This document shows positions 1 through 8,842 of a DNA stretch of 64,000 nucleotides, piece after piece; the first letter of the stretch is position 1, and each line of letters begins with the position of its first letter. The notes under the pieces were generated by a model. The model made no database searches and had not been told where the DNA came from. It was given only the letters and a program-made list of their open reading frames with translations. The stretch spans positions 62,001 through 126,000 of the forward strand of contig JAMZEJ010000007.1 in the NCBI GenBank assembly GCA_024508355.1, read 5' to 3'. The stretch comes from Rhizosaccharibacter radicis. Its GTDB lineage: Bacteria > Pseudomonadota > Alphaproteobacteria > Acetobacterales > Acetobacteraceae. Both the position numbers and the translations under genes were made by a program.

Positions 1-179
1 ATCACGTTCATCCCGCGCGCCTGAGCACGCTTCAAGGTCGACAGCACGGTCTCGTCCGTGGAGCCGTTGTCCATGACGGTGAGGTTGCTCAGGCCGAACA
101 GCGTGGCGTAGTGGGTGATCCATTGCCGCAGCAGCGTGCGCTCGTCACGCTGCATCATGACAACCTTAACGATTGCCAC
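1..179 (-). CDS. Glycosyltransferase family 2-like protein, N-terminal part (cut by window edge)
   Basis: The first 59 codons of a gene that runs off the left edge. The visible protein opens with a hydrophobic strand, then QRDE (residues 10-13) and DNGSTDE (37-43). This is the nucleotide-sugar binding pattern of GT-A fold family 2 enzymes of the Glyco_tranf_2_4 type. The start is GTG, with AGGAG (186-190 on the minus strand) 6 bases upstream; the nearby ATG is out of frame and stops quickly. Acceptor and sugar cannot be told from this fragment. Confidence 0.8.
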   Translation of the reverse strand, partial: MAIVKVVMMQRDERTLLRQWITHYATLFGLSNLTVMDNGSTDETVLSTLKRAQARGMNV

Positions 180-341
180 ATCCAACTCCTTCCGGTCCGG
201 TGAAGACGGCGCATGCGAGCGGTAGCCCCGCCCACCGACAACGCGATTATAGAGCGGGGGATTGCGGCGCCTAGCTCTGCCGGGTTGGGTAATCCGGTGC
301 GGCCGGGCGGTGCGGCGGGATGAGCCGGCAGGCTGCGGAAA

Positions 342-1175
342 TCAGTCCGGCGACGCGACGAAGCGGTGCCCGTCGGGGTCTTCCGTCAAACCCGCGTCGT
401 TGCTCGGCCCGTGCAGCACGATCCGGGTGGCCGCGACGTCGTTGGGGCCGGTGTGTCCGGGGCGGATGGCGGGAGTGCGATATCCGAGCAGTTCCAGATG
501 GGGCCCCGGTGCGTCCGGCACCGCCACCGGCACGACATCCGCCACCACGCCAGGCGCGGCGTCGAGCCGCTCCTGTTGTGGTCCCTGGTTGAGCGACCGG
601 CCGGACGGCCGGAAGCCGAGACCCGCCAGGAACGCTTCCGCGCGGGCGATGTCCGAACAGGCCATCGCACTATGGTCGATCCCGAGGCAGGGGCGCGCGG
701 CCGCGGACGCCCGTCGCCCGCGCGGAGGCGCCTGACCGGATGGGAACTGCAGCAGTTCCAGCGGATGGCCCTCCGGATCGCGGAACTTGAACGCGGTCAC
801 GCCGCCGGCCTCGGCGGGCAGGGTCACCGGACCGCCAAGGCTGATCGGGGTCCAGTCCGCACAGCGGCCGAGCGCGGCCATCGCGGCGCCCATGTCGGCG
901 ACCACGATCGCCAGATGCTGGAACCATTGGTCGTGGCTGGTGCTGTCCGGCGGGTAGGGCCGCCCCGGCTCGTCGAAGCGGACGAGTTCGATGAGCTCCT
1001 CGCCCAGGCGGAGGTTGCTGACCGACATCCCGCCGGCGACCCCGTAGGAAGCTGCCGGGCGCCGCGTTCCGCCGTCCGGCAGGCAGCCGAAGGCATCGCG
1101 GTAGAAGCCGGCCAGACGATCGGGATCGGCGCTGGTCAGGGAGAAGCGCCGGATCGGCGGAAGGGCGATGGTCAC
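342..1175 (-). CDS. Two-domain VOC (glyoxalase/bleomycin resistance) family protein
   Basis: 277 residues with two vicinal-oxygen-chelate domains in tandem, roughly residues 7-140 and 150-277. Each carries the DP-GH pattern near its end (DPEGHPLEL and DPDGHRFVA), and histidines near the starts (FQHLAI, GIDHSA) are possible metal ligands. The family includes glyoxalases, extradiol dioxygenases and isomerases; substrate unknown. The GTG start overlaps the TGA stop of the SMP-30 gene (GTGA), so the two are probably translationally coupled. It is the last gene of a DoxX-cupin-SMP30-VOC operon. Confidence 0.85.
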   Translation of the reverse strand: MTIALPPIRRFSLTSADPDRLAGFYRDAFGCLPDGGTRRPAASYGVAGGMSVSNLRLGEELIELVRFDEPGRPYPPDSTSHDQWFQHLAIVVADMGAAMAALGRCADWTPISLGGPVTLPAEAGGVTAFKFRDPEGHPLELLQFPSGQAPPRGRRASAAARPCLGIDHSAMACSDIARAEAFLAGLGFRPSGRSLNQGPQQERLDAAPGVVADVVPVAVPDAPGPHLELLGYRTPAIRPGHTGPNDVAATRIVLHGPSNDAGLTEDPDGHRFVASPD

Positions 1176-2086
1176 GGCCAGGTGGCGCCGCGGCGGTTCA
1201 GGAACACCGCGTAGAGGGTGTGGGAGCCGCCGATGAACAGCCGGTTCTTGTGCGGGCCGCCGCCGAAGCAGAGGTTGGACACCGTGTAGGGGATCCTGAT
1301 CTTGCCGAGCAGGGTGCCGTCCGGAGAGATGCAGTGCACGCCGTCGCCGGCGCTGCTCCAGAGGTTGCCGTCCTCGTCGACGCACATGCCGTCGCAATAT
1401 CCGGGCTCGATCTTGTGGAAGATCTCGCCGCCGGACAGCCGGCCGTCCTCGTGCACGTCGAACACCCGGATATATTGCCGGGGATCGGGTTTGGTCTGGT
1501 CGCCGGTCTCGGCGATGTAGAGCCGGCGCTCGTCCGGCGAGAAGGCCAGGCCGTTCGGTCCGTCGAAATCGTCGGCCACCACGCGCAGCGCGCCGGTATG
1601 CGGGTCGAGACGATACACCGCTGGTCTCTGTTCGCTCTGCTGCCGCCCGCCCTCGTAGTCGTTGAGCAGGCCGTAGAGCGGATCGGTGAACCAGATCGAC
1701 CCGTCGGACTTCGACACGATGTCGTTGGGTGCGTTCAGCTTCCGGCCTTCGTGACGGTCCACCAGCCGGGTCACGCTGCCGTCGAGTTCCGTCCGGTAGA
1801 GGCAGCGTCCGTGATGCGAGCAGGCGACGAGCCGCCCCTGCTGGTCGCGGCATTGTCCGTTGGCGTAGTCCGACGGCGAGCGCCAGACCGACAGCCCTTC
1901 GCTCTCGCTCCAGCGCATCGTGCGATTGCGCGGCAGATCCTGGAACAGCAGGCAGTTCCAGTCGCCCATCCAGACCGGCCCCTCGATCCAGCGGAAGCCG
2001 GACGCGAGCTCCTCCAGCGGCGCGTTGCCGAGGACGTAGCTCCCGAAGCGCGGATCGATGATCTCGAAATCATCCTGGCCGGCCAT
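1172..2086 (-). CDS. SMP-30/gluconolactonase/LRE family protein
   Basis: 304 residues, a six-bladed beta-propeller lactonase-type enzyme. EGPVW (Glu35) carries the family's metal-binding glutamate, NAPND (118-122) the conserved Asn-Asp, and GPNGLAFSPDE (from 177) another conserved blade motif. Family members hydrolyse sugar lactones or related esters with a divalent metal. It starts 4 bases after the cupin gene stops and overlaps the VOC gene. The GMC dehydrogenase facing this operon could in principle supply a lactone, but that is inference. No signal peptide is seen. Confidence 0.9.
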   Translation of the reverse strand: MAGQDDFEIIDPRFGSYVLGNAPLEELASGFRWIEGPVWMGDWNCLLFQDLPRNRTMRWSESEGLSVWRSPSDYANGQCRDQQGRLVACSHHGRCLYRTELDGSVTRLVDRHEGRKLNAPNDIVSKSDGSIWFTDPLYGLLNDYEGGRQQSEQRPAVYRLDPHTGALRVVADDFDGPNGLAFSPDERRLYIAETGDQTKPDPRQYIRVFDVHEDGRLSGGEIFHKIEPGYCDGMCVDEDGNLWSSAGDGVHCISPDGTLLGKIRIPYTVSNLCFGGGPHKNRLFIGGSHTLYAVFLNRRGATWP

Positions 2087-2090
2087 GGGA

Positions 2091-2543
2091 TCAGCGCCAC
2101 CGGCAGGGCTGGTTCCGTGTGGGAGGCTGCTCGAACTGCACGATCATCTGAACGCAGGGCTCGTCTCCCACCACGCCGCTGAGATGCCCGGTGCGCCCGT
2201 CCTGCTTGGTGCAGTTCTGGTCCTCCCCGAAATGCGCCTCGCCGGGTCCGAACTCCAGCCGCTTGCCGTCCATCGCCTCGACGTACCAGCGGCCGCTGAG
2301 CGGGATGATCCATTGCGGCTTGGGGTTCTCGTGCCAGTCGCCGAACCAGCCGGGCGGAAGCACGGAAAACACCACCGACACTTCCGCGGTGGTCTTGTGC
2401 CCCTGCCATTGCGCGGACGAGGACAGCGACTTCCAATTGAGCTCGGTCATCGCGCATCGCGCGAACCGGCTCATCCCGTCCCCATCCGTGTAGAGGTGCC
2501 AGTAGGGGATGGTCGGCTTGGGGCCGGGGGGCTGGTCGCTCAT
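2091..2543 (-). CDS. Cupin-like protein
   Basis: 150 residues. The middle (about 70-120) reads as a small beta-barrel of cupin type: a WHENPKPQ segment, then PLSGRWYVEA and a GPGEAHFGED turn. Gly-rich turns and a possible metal-binding His/Glu set are present, but I cannot map all ligands. It overlaps the DoxX gene by 4 bases (ATGA) and precedes the SMP-30 gene by 4 bases. Function unknown; a role with the neighbouring oxidoreductases is only suggested by context. Confidence 0.75.
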   Translation of the reverse strand: MSDQPPGPKPTIPYWHLYTDGDGMSRFARCAMTELNWKSLSSSAQWQGHKTTAEVSVVFSVLPPGWFGDWHENPKPQWIIPLSGRWYVEAMDGKRLEFGPGEAHFGEDQNCTKQDGRTGHLSGVVGDEPCVQMIVQFEQPPTRNQPCRWR

Positions 2544-3049
2544 GGCGCGGTTCCGGTGGAAGCGTCGGGCGCAACGGGCGCGCCGCCGACGGTGGCGGTG
2601 CGATAGGGATGCGAGGAGGAAAGCGGGTCGTCGAGGAAGCTCTGCAGGCTGCCGGTGCCCAGCGTGATCACCAGGAAGCCGCCGGCCAGGGAGAAGTTCT
2701 TGAGGAAGTCCCAGAACAGTTCCCGGCCCTTGCTCTTGCCCCCGGACCAGAAATCGCCCGGCTGCCAGAAGCGCTTCCACAGCAGCGCCGTCACCATGCA
2801 GTAGCCGGCCATGACGAGGGCGGCGAGCCGGTCCCACCATCCGGTCAGGATGGCGAGCGGCATCAGGATCTCGGTCGCGAGGCCGGCCATCAGCAGGATC
2901 GTGGCGGCGGGCCGGGAGGATACGATCTCCTGGGCCTGTCCGACGGCGCCGTTGAAGTTCAGGATCTTGTCCAGGGCGCTGAAGGGAAAGAACAGCACCA
3001 CCAGCAGGTAGCGGACAGCCAGCGCCGCGATGAAGCTGAGGCCCGTCAT
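2540..3049 (-). CDS. DoxX family membrane protein
   Basis: 169 residues with four hydrophobic segments (about 5-25, 47-70, 75-93 and 120-138), the layout of DoxX/DoxD proteins. Family members are inner-membrane subunits linked to quinone or thiol redox chemistry. The ATG has GGGAG 8 bases upstream. It is the first gene of the minus-strand operon and is divergent from the GMC oxidoreductase, so 3050-3209 should hold both promoters. The Ser/Thr/Pro-rich C-terminal tail is an unusual extension. Confidence 0.85.
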   Translation of the reverse strand: MTGLSFIAALAVRYLLVVLFFPFSALDKILNFNGAVGQAQEIVSSRPAATILLMAGLATEILMPLAILTGWWDRLAALVMAGYCMVTALLWKRFWQPGDFWSGGKSKGRELFWDFLKNFSLAGGFLVITLGTGSLQSFLDDPLSSSHPYRTATVGGAPVAPDASTGTAP

Positions 3050-3209
3050 CCGGCGAACTCCCTTTCCAGGCGCAACCCGTCGCTCATGCCCGCGGCACTA
3101 GCGTTTCCAGGCGCCCATGGTTGCGCGCAACGCTTTGCAACGACATCGCGTTGCATGCCGGCCGGCCGATCGGACGCCGGTGGCAGGATCGACGGAGCCG
3201 GAAAACGAC

Positions 3210-4772
3210 ATGACCGAACGTTTCGACGTGATCATCGTGGGATCCGGACCCGGAGGCGGCGCGATGGCCTGGAAGCTTGCCCAGACCGGCAAGCGCATCC
3301 TGATGCTGGAACGGGGCGAGTATCTCCGGCGGGGCCGGGAGAACTGGGACAGCAAAGCCGTGTTCGTGGACGCCGCCTATCAGGCGCCGGAAACCTGGTA
3401 CAGTTCCCGCGGCGACACGTTCCACCCGGGACTGCACTATTTCGTCGGCGGCAACAGCAAGTTCTACGGATCGGTGCTGCTGCGGCTCCGGGAGCGCGAT
3501 TTCGACACCATCCGCCATCCCGACGGCATCTCTCCCGAATGGCCGGTGAAGTACGATGTGTTCGAGCCGTACTACCAGGCGGCGGAGGAGCTCTATCACG
3601 TGCACGGGCTCCGGGGGGAAGACCCGACCGAGCCCCCGTCGCCCAAGCCCTATGCCTATCCGCCCGTCAGCAACGAGCCCCGTATCCAGCAGCTGTTCGA
3701 CGGCCTCAAGCGCATCGGCCACCACCCGTTCCACCTGCCGGTGGGCGTGCTGCTCGACGAGAAGGACGGCCAGCCGCTCCCGCACAGTCCCTGCGTGCGC
3801 TGCGACGCGTTCGACGGCTACCCTTGCCCCACCAACGGCAAGGCGGACGCGCAGATCATGACCGTCGACCCGGCGTTGCGCGATTATCCCAACCTGACGC
3901 TGATGACCGGCGCCTACGTGGACCGGCTGCTGACCGATGCGTCGGGGCGCAGCGTCACCGGCGTCGAGGTGCTGCGCGGCGACGCGCGCGAAACCTATTC
4001 GGCCGACATCGTGGTTGTCGCGTGCGGGGCGCTGAGCTCAGCGTTGCTGATGCTGCGCTCGGCCAACGACAAGCATCCGAACGGTCTGGCGAACGGTTCC
4101 GACCAGGTGGGCCGCAACTACATGCGGCACAACAACTCCACCGTGATGGCGGTGTCGAAGGTGCCGAACCCGACGCGGTTCCAGAAGACGCTCGGGCTCA
4201 ACGATTTCTATTTCGGGTCCGACGACTGGGACTATCCGCTCGGCCACATCCAGATGGTCGGCAAGTCGGACGGCGTGCAGGTGCACGGCGAGGGGCTGCC
4301 CAAGTTCCTGCACTGGCTGCCGGAGATGCCGTTCGACTACCTCGCCAAGCATTCGATCGATTTCTGGCTCACCGCGGAGGATCTGCCGCTGGCCGAGAAC
4401 CGCATCTACTACAAGAACGGCAAGGTGCATCTCGACCTGACCGAGACCAACATGGAAGGGTTGAAGCGGCTCAAGCACAAGCTGCGGTCCATGTGCGACG
4501 ATCTGGAAATTCATCCGCACCTGTTCGATCGCGCACTGTATCTGGGCAAGAACACGCCGATCGGCGGTACCGCGCACCAGTCCGGCACGCTTCGCTTCGG
4601 CACCGATCCGGCGACGTCGGTGCTCGATCTCGAGTGCAAGGCGCACGAGCTGGACAATCTCTACGTCACGGACGCGAGCTTCTTTCCGTCCATCGGCGCG
4701 GTGAATCCGACGCTCACCATCATTGCCAACGCGCTGCGGGTCGCCGACCACATCGCGGCGCGGCTGAACTGA
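3210..4772 (+). CDS. GMC family oxidoreductase (FAD-dependent)
   Basis: 520 residues. The N-terminal dinucleotide fold has GSGPGGG at 11-17 and an acidic strand end (LERGEY). The C-terminus has HQSGTLRFG and the typical final FAD segment NPTLTIIANALR (about 500-511). These enzymes oxidise alcohols or sugars with FAD. A Cys-containing stretch (PCVRC...YPC) near residue 200 resembles that of membrane-linked sugar and gluconate dehydrogenases of the same family. I chose the ATG before TERFDVIIVG; the longer upstream reading is Arg-rich and unlike the family. A terminator follows the gene. Substrate unknown. Confidence 0.93.
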   Translation: MTERFDVIIVGSGPGGGAMAWKLAQTGKRILMLERGEYLRRGRENWDSKAVFVDAAYQAPETWYSSRGDTFHPGLHYFVGGNSKFYGSVLLRLRERDFDTIRHPDGISPEWPVKYDVFEPYYQAAEELYHVHGLRGEDPTEPPSPKPYAYPPVSNEPRIQQLFDGLKRIGHHPFHLPVGVLLDEKDGQPLPHSPCVRCDAFDGYPCPTNGKADAQIMTVDPALRDYPNLTLMTGAYVDRLLTDASGRSVTGVEVLRGDARETYSADIVVVACGALSSALLMLRSANDKHPNGLANGSDQVGRNYMRHNNSTVMAVSKVPNPTRFQKTLGLNDFYFGSDDWDYPLGHIQMVGKSDGVQVHGEGLPKFLHWLPEMPFDYLAKHSIDFWLTAEDLPLAENRIYYKNGKVHLDLTETNMEGLKRLKHKLRSMCDDLEIHPHLFDRALYLGKNTPIGGTAHQSGTLRFGTDPATSVLDLECKAHELDNLYVTDASFFPSIGAVNPTLTIIANALRVADHIAARLN

Positions 4773-4779
4773 AGATCGA

Positions 4780-4817
4780 GGCGCGGGAGCCGGCCGACGG
4801 GCCGGTGGTCCCGCGCC
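4780..4817. terminator. Bidirectional terminator hairpin
   Basis: GGCGCGGGA pairs with TCCCGCGCC (9 bp), enclosing a second stem of CCGGCC with GGCCGG. It sits between the convergent GMC gene and the secreted-protein gene. There is no T-run, so it may need Rho or act mainly as a 3-prime end stabiliser. Confidence 0.65.
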
Positions 4818-4821
4818 CGTC

Positions 4822-5559
4822 TCAGCGGTGGTTGATCGCGACCGCTCCCGTGCCGTCGAACCACGCCTCCCCGTGTCCGATCATGACCTGATCTTCGTGC
4901 ACGAACATCTCGTGCGGCACCGCGTGGCGCAGCGCGGCGAGGATGTCGGGCGTAAAAACGCGGGTCCAACGCGCCACCAGCGCCGCCCTGTCGGGGATGG
5001 TGGCGCGGTGCGAGGCGTTGATGCGCAGCGGACAGGAAACGAAGCCTGAAGCTTGCTCTTTCCGGCCGTGCAGCACGTCGGCGATGAAGTTCCGGATCCT
5101 TTTTTCGAAGGCTTCGTCGGTCTCGGCGGTGATGTCACCATAGCGACGGGCCGGAAACGGTCCTGACACCTCCCAATCGAAAATCAGCGCCACCGGCAAC
5201 GAGCCTTTGGGACCCGTCCATGTTCCTTGCAGCCCCGTCGCCTGCCCGAAGGGCACCGCGGGCCGGGGTGCGGGGCCGTTGCCGACCAGATGCAGCCGGA
5301 ACGTGCCGCCGCCTGGCTCGCGCATGACGAACTGGTCGCCGTCCATGGACACCTGCAAGGGAATGTCCACGAGGGTGCGGACATAGAAATAGTGGGCGGC
5401 GACCAGCCTCTCGCCGTCGCTCAGGGTCAGGGCGCCGCCGATCCGATACGGGCCGATGCTGCCCCGGACCTCGCAGGTGCGCTCCGGCATCGTCGTCGCG
5501 ATGGCGGGCAGCGACAGCCCGGGCGCCGCGAGCGCGGTCGCGAGCAGCCAGCGCCTCAT
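4822..5559 (-). CDS. Exported protein of unknown function
   Basis: 245 residues. The start is placed at the ATG before RRWLLATALAAPG, which gives a clean signal peptide (n-region RR, hydrophobic core, cleavage near AIA). The upstream ATG at 5589 would add ten polar residues. The mature part looks beta-rich and has two cysteines (CEVRG near its start, FVSCPL in the middle) that could form a disulphide. No family recognised. It converges on the GMC gene and shares its terminator. Confidence 0.7.
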   Translation of the reverse strand: MRRWLLATALAAPGLSLPAIATTMPERTCEVRGSIGPYRIGGALTLSDGERLVAAHYFYVRTLVDIPLQVSMDGDQFVMREPGGGTFRLHLVGNGPAPRPAVPFGQATGLQGTWTGPKGSLPVALIFDWEVSGPFPARRYGDITAETDEAFEKRIRNFIADVLHGRKEQASGFVSCPLRINASHRATIPDRAALVARWTRVFTPDILAALRHAVPHEMFVHEDQVMIGHGEAWFDGTGAVAINHR

Positions 5560-5710
5560 TCGGCATCGGCTGGGGTCATCGGACGACATTCCTGCCAGGA
5601 CGCGGTAACCCGGAGCCTCGATCCCCTCAGGGCCGAACGCAAGACCGGCCCGGTTGACGTGGAAGGGCGCTCCCGCATGATCGTGCCGAGTGCCCGGAAG
5701 CGACCGATCG

Positions 5711-6886
5711 ATGCTGGAACCCGCCTATGGATCGAGGAGCGGCAAGGGCCGGGCGCACCGGCTGTTCCATCCGCTCTGTGGCGCCACGCCGGACGTGCTG
5801 CTGCCCTTGATCCTCGACGCGGCGCTTCATCGCGGCATCGCGCCCGGCCGGGCGCACGTGCTGGGGGTGGCGCTGCTGATGGCCGGCATCCGGCTGCCTT
5901 TCACGCTGGGCGAGGCGGTGGCGGCCTCGGCGCTCGACCGATGGCGTCCCGCCGGACCGCCGCCCGTGTTCATCGTCGGCCATTGGCGTTCCGGCACCAC
6001 CCATCTCGCCAACCTGCTGAGCCGGTCGCCCGCCTTCGGCATCCTGTCGCCGATCTCCGTGGGGCTGCCGGCCGAGGCGCTGGGGCTGGCGCGGGTGGCG
6101 CGGCCCTTCATGGAGCAGTTCTTTCCCCACACCCGCCTGATCGACGATCTGGCGCTCGCGTCCGACCTGCCGCAGGAGGACGAGCTGGCCATGGCCAACC
6201 TGTCGCTCCTGTCATGCAACCACGGTGTCTACTTCCCGTACCGGCTGACGGAAGCGTTCGACCGGGGCGTGTTCCTGGACGGCGTGGGCGAGCGGTCGCT
6301 GCGACGCTGGGGCGGGCGGCTGCGGCACTACGTGCGCAAGATGGGCTGGCTCGCCGGCGGCCGGCCGGTGCTGATCCGCAATCCGGCCAACAGCGCGCGC
6401 ATCCCGCTGATGCGCGCGCTGTGGCCGGACGCGCGCTTCATCCACATCCATCGTCATCCGGCCGAGGTGGTGACGTCCAGCCGGCGTGTGTTCGACACGC
6501 TGCTGCGCGAGTTGTCACTGGGCGCGCCCGTGGCGGATACCGGCGCCCTGGTCCGCCGGGTCTATCCGCGGCTGATGGAGACCCTGGACAGGGATGTCGC
6601 CGCCCTGCCGCCGGGACAGTTCGCTGAAATCCGGTTCGAGCATCTGCGTCGCCGGCCGATGGAGGAACTGGGGCGAGTGCACCGGGAGCTTTCGCTGCCG
6701 GGCTTCGAGGACGCGGCGCCGTTCTTCGAGCGCTATCTCCGGACGGTCGAAGGCCACGTCCCACGCGCCAGGAGCGACGCGGTGCCACCGTCCGAGACCG
6801 CCTGGCTGCGCGAACGCTGCGCGCCCATCTTCCGGCGCTGGGGCTACGCCCTTCCGGAAGACGGCGATCTGCCTGAAGCGGCATGA
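5711..6886 (+). CDS. Sulfotransferase family protein
   Basis: 391 residues. GHWRSGTTH (90-98) matches the 5-prime phosphosulfate-binding loop of PAPS-dependent sulfotransferases, and HRHPAEVVTSSRR, near residue 250, resembles the 3-prime phosphate-binding segment. These enzymes move sulfate from PAPS to a hydroxyl or amine; the acceptor is unknown. The ATG has GGAAG 10 bases upstream; a GTG at 5690 in the same frame lacks a good ribosome site. It is the first of a loose run of same-strand genes. Confidence 0.87.
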   Translation: MLEPAYGSRSGKGRAHRLFHPLCGATPDVLLPLILDAALHRGIAPGRAHVLGVALLMAGIRLPFTLGEAVAASALDRWRPAGPPPVFIVGHWRSGTTHLANLLSRSPAFGILSPISVGLPAEALGLARVARPFMEQFFPHTRLIDDLALASDLPQEDELAMANLSLLSCNHGVYFPYRLTEAFDRGVFLDGVGERSLRRWGGRLRHYVRKMGWLAGGRPVLIRNPANSARIPLMRALWPDARFIHIHRHPAEVVTSSRRVFDTLLRELSLGAPVADTGALVRRVYPRLMETLDRDVAALPPGQFAEIRFEHLRRRPMEELGRVHRELSLPGFEDAAPFFERYLRTVEGHVPRARSDAVPPSETAWLRERCAPIFRRWGYALPEDGDLPEAA

Positions 6887-7039
6887 GGACGGCGGAAAAC
6901 CCGCTCCCGGATCTTCTGGCTCCCCGTCGCGCCGGCGGTCATGGTTGACGGACCGGGTGGGAATGACGATCGGAGCATCCATGACCGCGCACCAGCCCAC
7001 CTGCCGCCGATCGAGGCCCCGCAACCCGGAGTGGAACCG

Positions 7040-7945
7040 ATGAGCGTTTCCTCCGGCCTGTTCCGCGGACTGTGCGCGTTTCCGCTGACCCCCACCGATG
7101 CCGACGGCACGGTGCGGCGGGAGGCGCTGGCCGGGCTGGTGCGCCGGCTGGGGGCGGCGGCCGTCGATTCCGTGTGCGTGCTCGGCAGCACCGGCACCTT
7201 CGCCTATCTCGATCGCCGGGCGCGCCGCGCGGCGATCGAGAGCGCGGCGGCCGAGCTCGGCGGCCGGGTGCCGCTGATGGCCGGTGTCGGCGCCCTGCGC
7301 ACGGAGGACGCCGTGCTGTTCGCGCAGGACGCCGCCGCGATCGGCGCCGACGCGCTGCTGCTGCCCGCCATGAGCTACACGCCGCTGGTGGACGAGGAGG
7401 TGCTGGCGCTCGCGGCAGCCGTGTGCGCGGCGACCGCGCTGCCGGTGTGCTTCTACGACAACCCCTCCACCACCCGCTTCGCCGCCACCCCGGTCCTGGC
7501 CGGGCGGCTGGCCGGGCTGCCGACGCTGAAGGCGATGAAGCTTCCCGCTCCCCCGCCCCGCGAGGTGGGCGCCCAGCTGGACGCGTTCCGTGCCTGTGTG
7601 CCGGCGGGATTCTCGCTGGGCCATTCGGTGGACTGGCACGCCGCCGGCGCGCTCGCGGCGGGAAGCGATGGCTGGTATAGCGTGCTGGCCGGGTTGTTTC
7701 CGGAGATCTGCCTGGCCATGCTCGCCGCGGTTCGGGAAGAGGATGTCGGCGAGATGGACATCCTGGATCGCCGCTTGCGGCCGCTCTGGGCGCAGTTCCG
7801 GACCCATGGCAGCCTGCGCGTCGTGCACGCCGCCGCAGAGATCCTCGGGCTGTGCCCGTCCATCCTGCCCCGGCCCCTGTTGCCGTTGCCCGACGCGGCG
7901 CGACAGGAGGTGGTGCAGGCGCTGCGCCACGCCGGCCTGGCGTGA
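7040..7945 (+). CDS. Dihydrodipicolinate synthase/N-acetylneuraminate lyase family protein
   Basis: 301 residues, a class I (Schiff-base) aldolase barrel. The pyruvate-binding loop is GSTGT (49-53). Tyr139 (FYDNP) and Lys167 (AMKLP) are 28 residues apart, the same spacing as Tyr133 and Lys161 in E. coli DapA, so the lysine is probably the Schiff-base residue. No lysine-pathway gene is nearby, so a 2-keto-3-deoxy-sugar aldolase or similar is as likely as DapA. GGAG lies 8 bases before the chosen ATG. Confidence 0.88.
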   Translation: MSVSSGLFRGLCAFPLTPTDADGTVRREALAGLVRRLGAAAVDSVCVLGSTGTFAYLDRRARRAAIESAAAELGGRVPLMAGVGALRTEDAVLFAQDAAAIGADALLLPAMSYTPLVDEEVLALAAAVCAATALPVCFYDNPSTTRFAATPVLAGRLAGLPTLKAMKLPAPPPREVGAQLDAFRACVPAGFSLGHSVDWHAAGALAAGSDGWYSVLAGLFPEICLAMLAAVREEDVGEMDILDRRLRPLWAQFRTHGSLRVVHAAAEILGLCPSILPRPLLPLPDAARQEVVQALRHAGLA

Positions 7946-8001
7946 CCGGCATCGTCGCGGCCGCGAGCATCGGGACGCGGCGACCGCCCTGCCGGCGCGG
8001 G

Positions 8002-8015
8002 CTCGTCCGGACGAG
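8002..8015. repeat. Perfect 14-bp inverted repeat
   Basis: CTCGTCCGGACGAG is fully self-complementary. It lies in the 172-base gap between the aldolase and DUF1345 genes. It could be a regulator site or part of a terminator; nothing else decides between them. Confidence 0.4.
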
Positions 8016-8117
8016 GTCGGCCGGTCGGCCGGGCGCGGAACTGCATGGGGGTGTCGGATGGCGCCCGGGCCACGGCGTGGTGCCACCGTCATCGGCCCGC
8101 GCGGGGAAGGAAACCCG

Positions 8118-8759
8118 ATGATGCATGCCTTGCATCACCTCCGGCATCGCCCGGCCCTGAGCGGCGGTCTGGTGGTCGCGCTGATCGCCGGGCTCGCCGC
8201 CGGCGCTTGGCTGCGCGAGCCAATCACCTCGGTCCTGATCGGCTGGAACCTCGGCGTGCTCGGCTACGCGGCCATGCTGGCGCGGGTGGTCTGGCGTTCC
8301 TCCGTCGACGGGCTGCGGCGCTCGGCGGCGGAGCTCGACGAGGGACGCTGGAGCGTGCTGCTGATCACCGTGGGGGCGTCGGTGGCGTCGCTGCTGGCGA
8401 TCGTGGCGCTGCTGGCGCGGGTGCATGGCCACCCGCATGCCGGATGGACCGAGGCGCTGGCCGGGCTCACCGTGATCCTGTCCTGGTTCTTCGTGCACGC
8501 GGTGTTCGCCACGCACTACGCGCACGAGTTCTGGCGCGAGCCCGGCGGCGGCCTGCAGTTTCCGGGCAACGACCGGCCGGACTATGTCGAGTTCCTGTAT
8601 TTCGCCTTCTGTCTGGCGGTGGCGAGCCAAGTGAGCGACGTGACCACGGAAAGTGCCGCCATGCGCCGTCTGGTGCTGGTGCACTCGCTGGTGGCGTTCC
8701 TGTTCAACACCGCGGTGGTGGCGCTCGGCGTCAACATCGCCGCGTCGCTCGCGGGCTAG
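8118..8759 (+). CDS. DUF1345 family membrane protein
   Basis: 213 residues with five likely membrane segments. The long loop with HYAHEFWRE and GLQFPGNDRPDYVEFLYFAF is characteristic of DUF1345, a family of inner-membrane proteins of unknown role. The start is the first of two adjacent ATG codons, 7 bases after GGGGAAGG. A 172-base gap separates it from the aldolase gene and 83 bases from the hydrolase, so co-transcription is possible but unproven. Confidence 0.87.
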   Translation: MMHALHHLRHRPALSGGLVVALIAGLAAGAWLREPITSVLIGWNLGVLGYAAMLARVVWRSSVDGLRRSAAELDEGRWSVLLITVGASVASLLAIVALLARVHGHPHAGWTEALAGLTVILSWFFVHAVFATHYAHEFWREPGGGLQFPGNDRPDYVEFLYFAFCLAVASQVSDVTTESAAMRRLVLVHSLVAFLFNTAVVALGVNIAASLAG

Positions 8760-8842
8760 GGACGGGGCGACCTCCGGGAGCGGACGGCCGGGTCGTGCGG
8801 AAGTCGTCGTCGTCCCGACCACCCGGCCTCGGAGATCACCGG

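Noticed and set aside
2609-4891. A 760-codon plus-strand reading overlapping DoxX and the GMC gene
   Set aside because: Out of frame with the GMC motifs and dominated by Arg/Gly/Ala shadow sequence.
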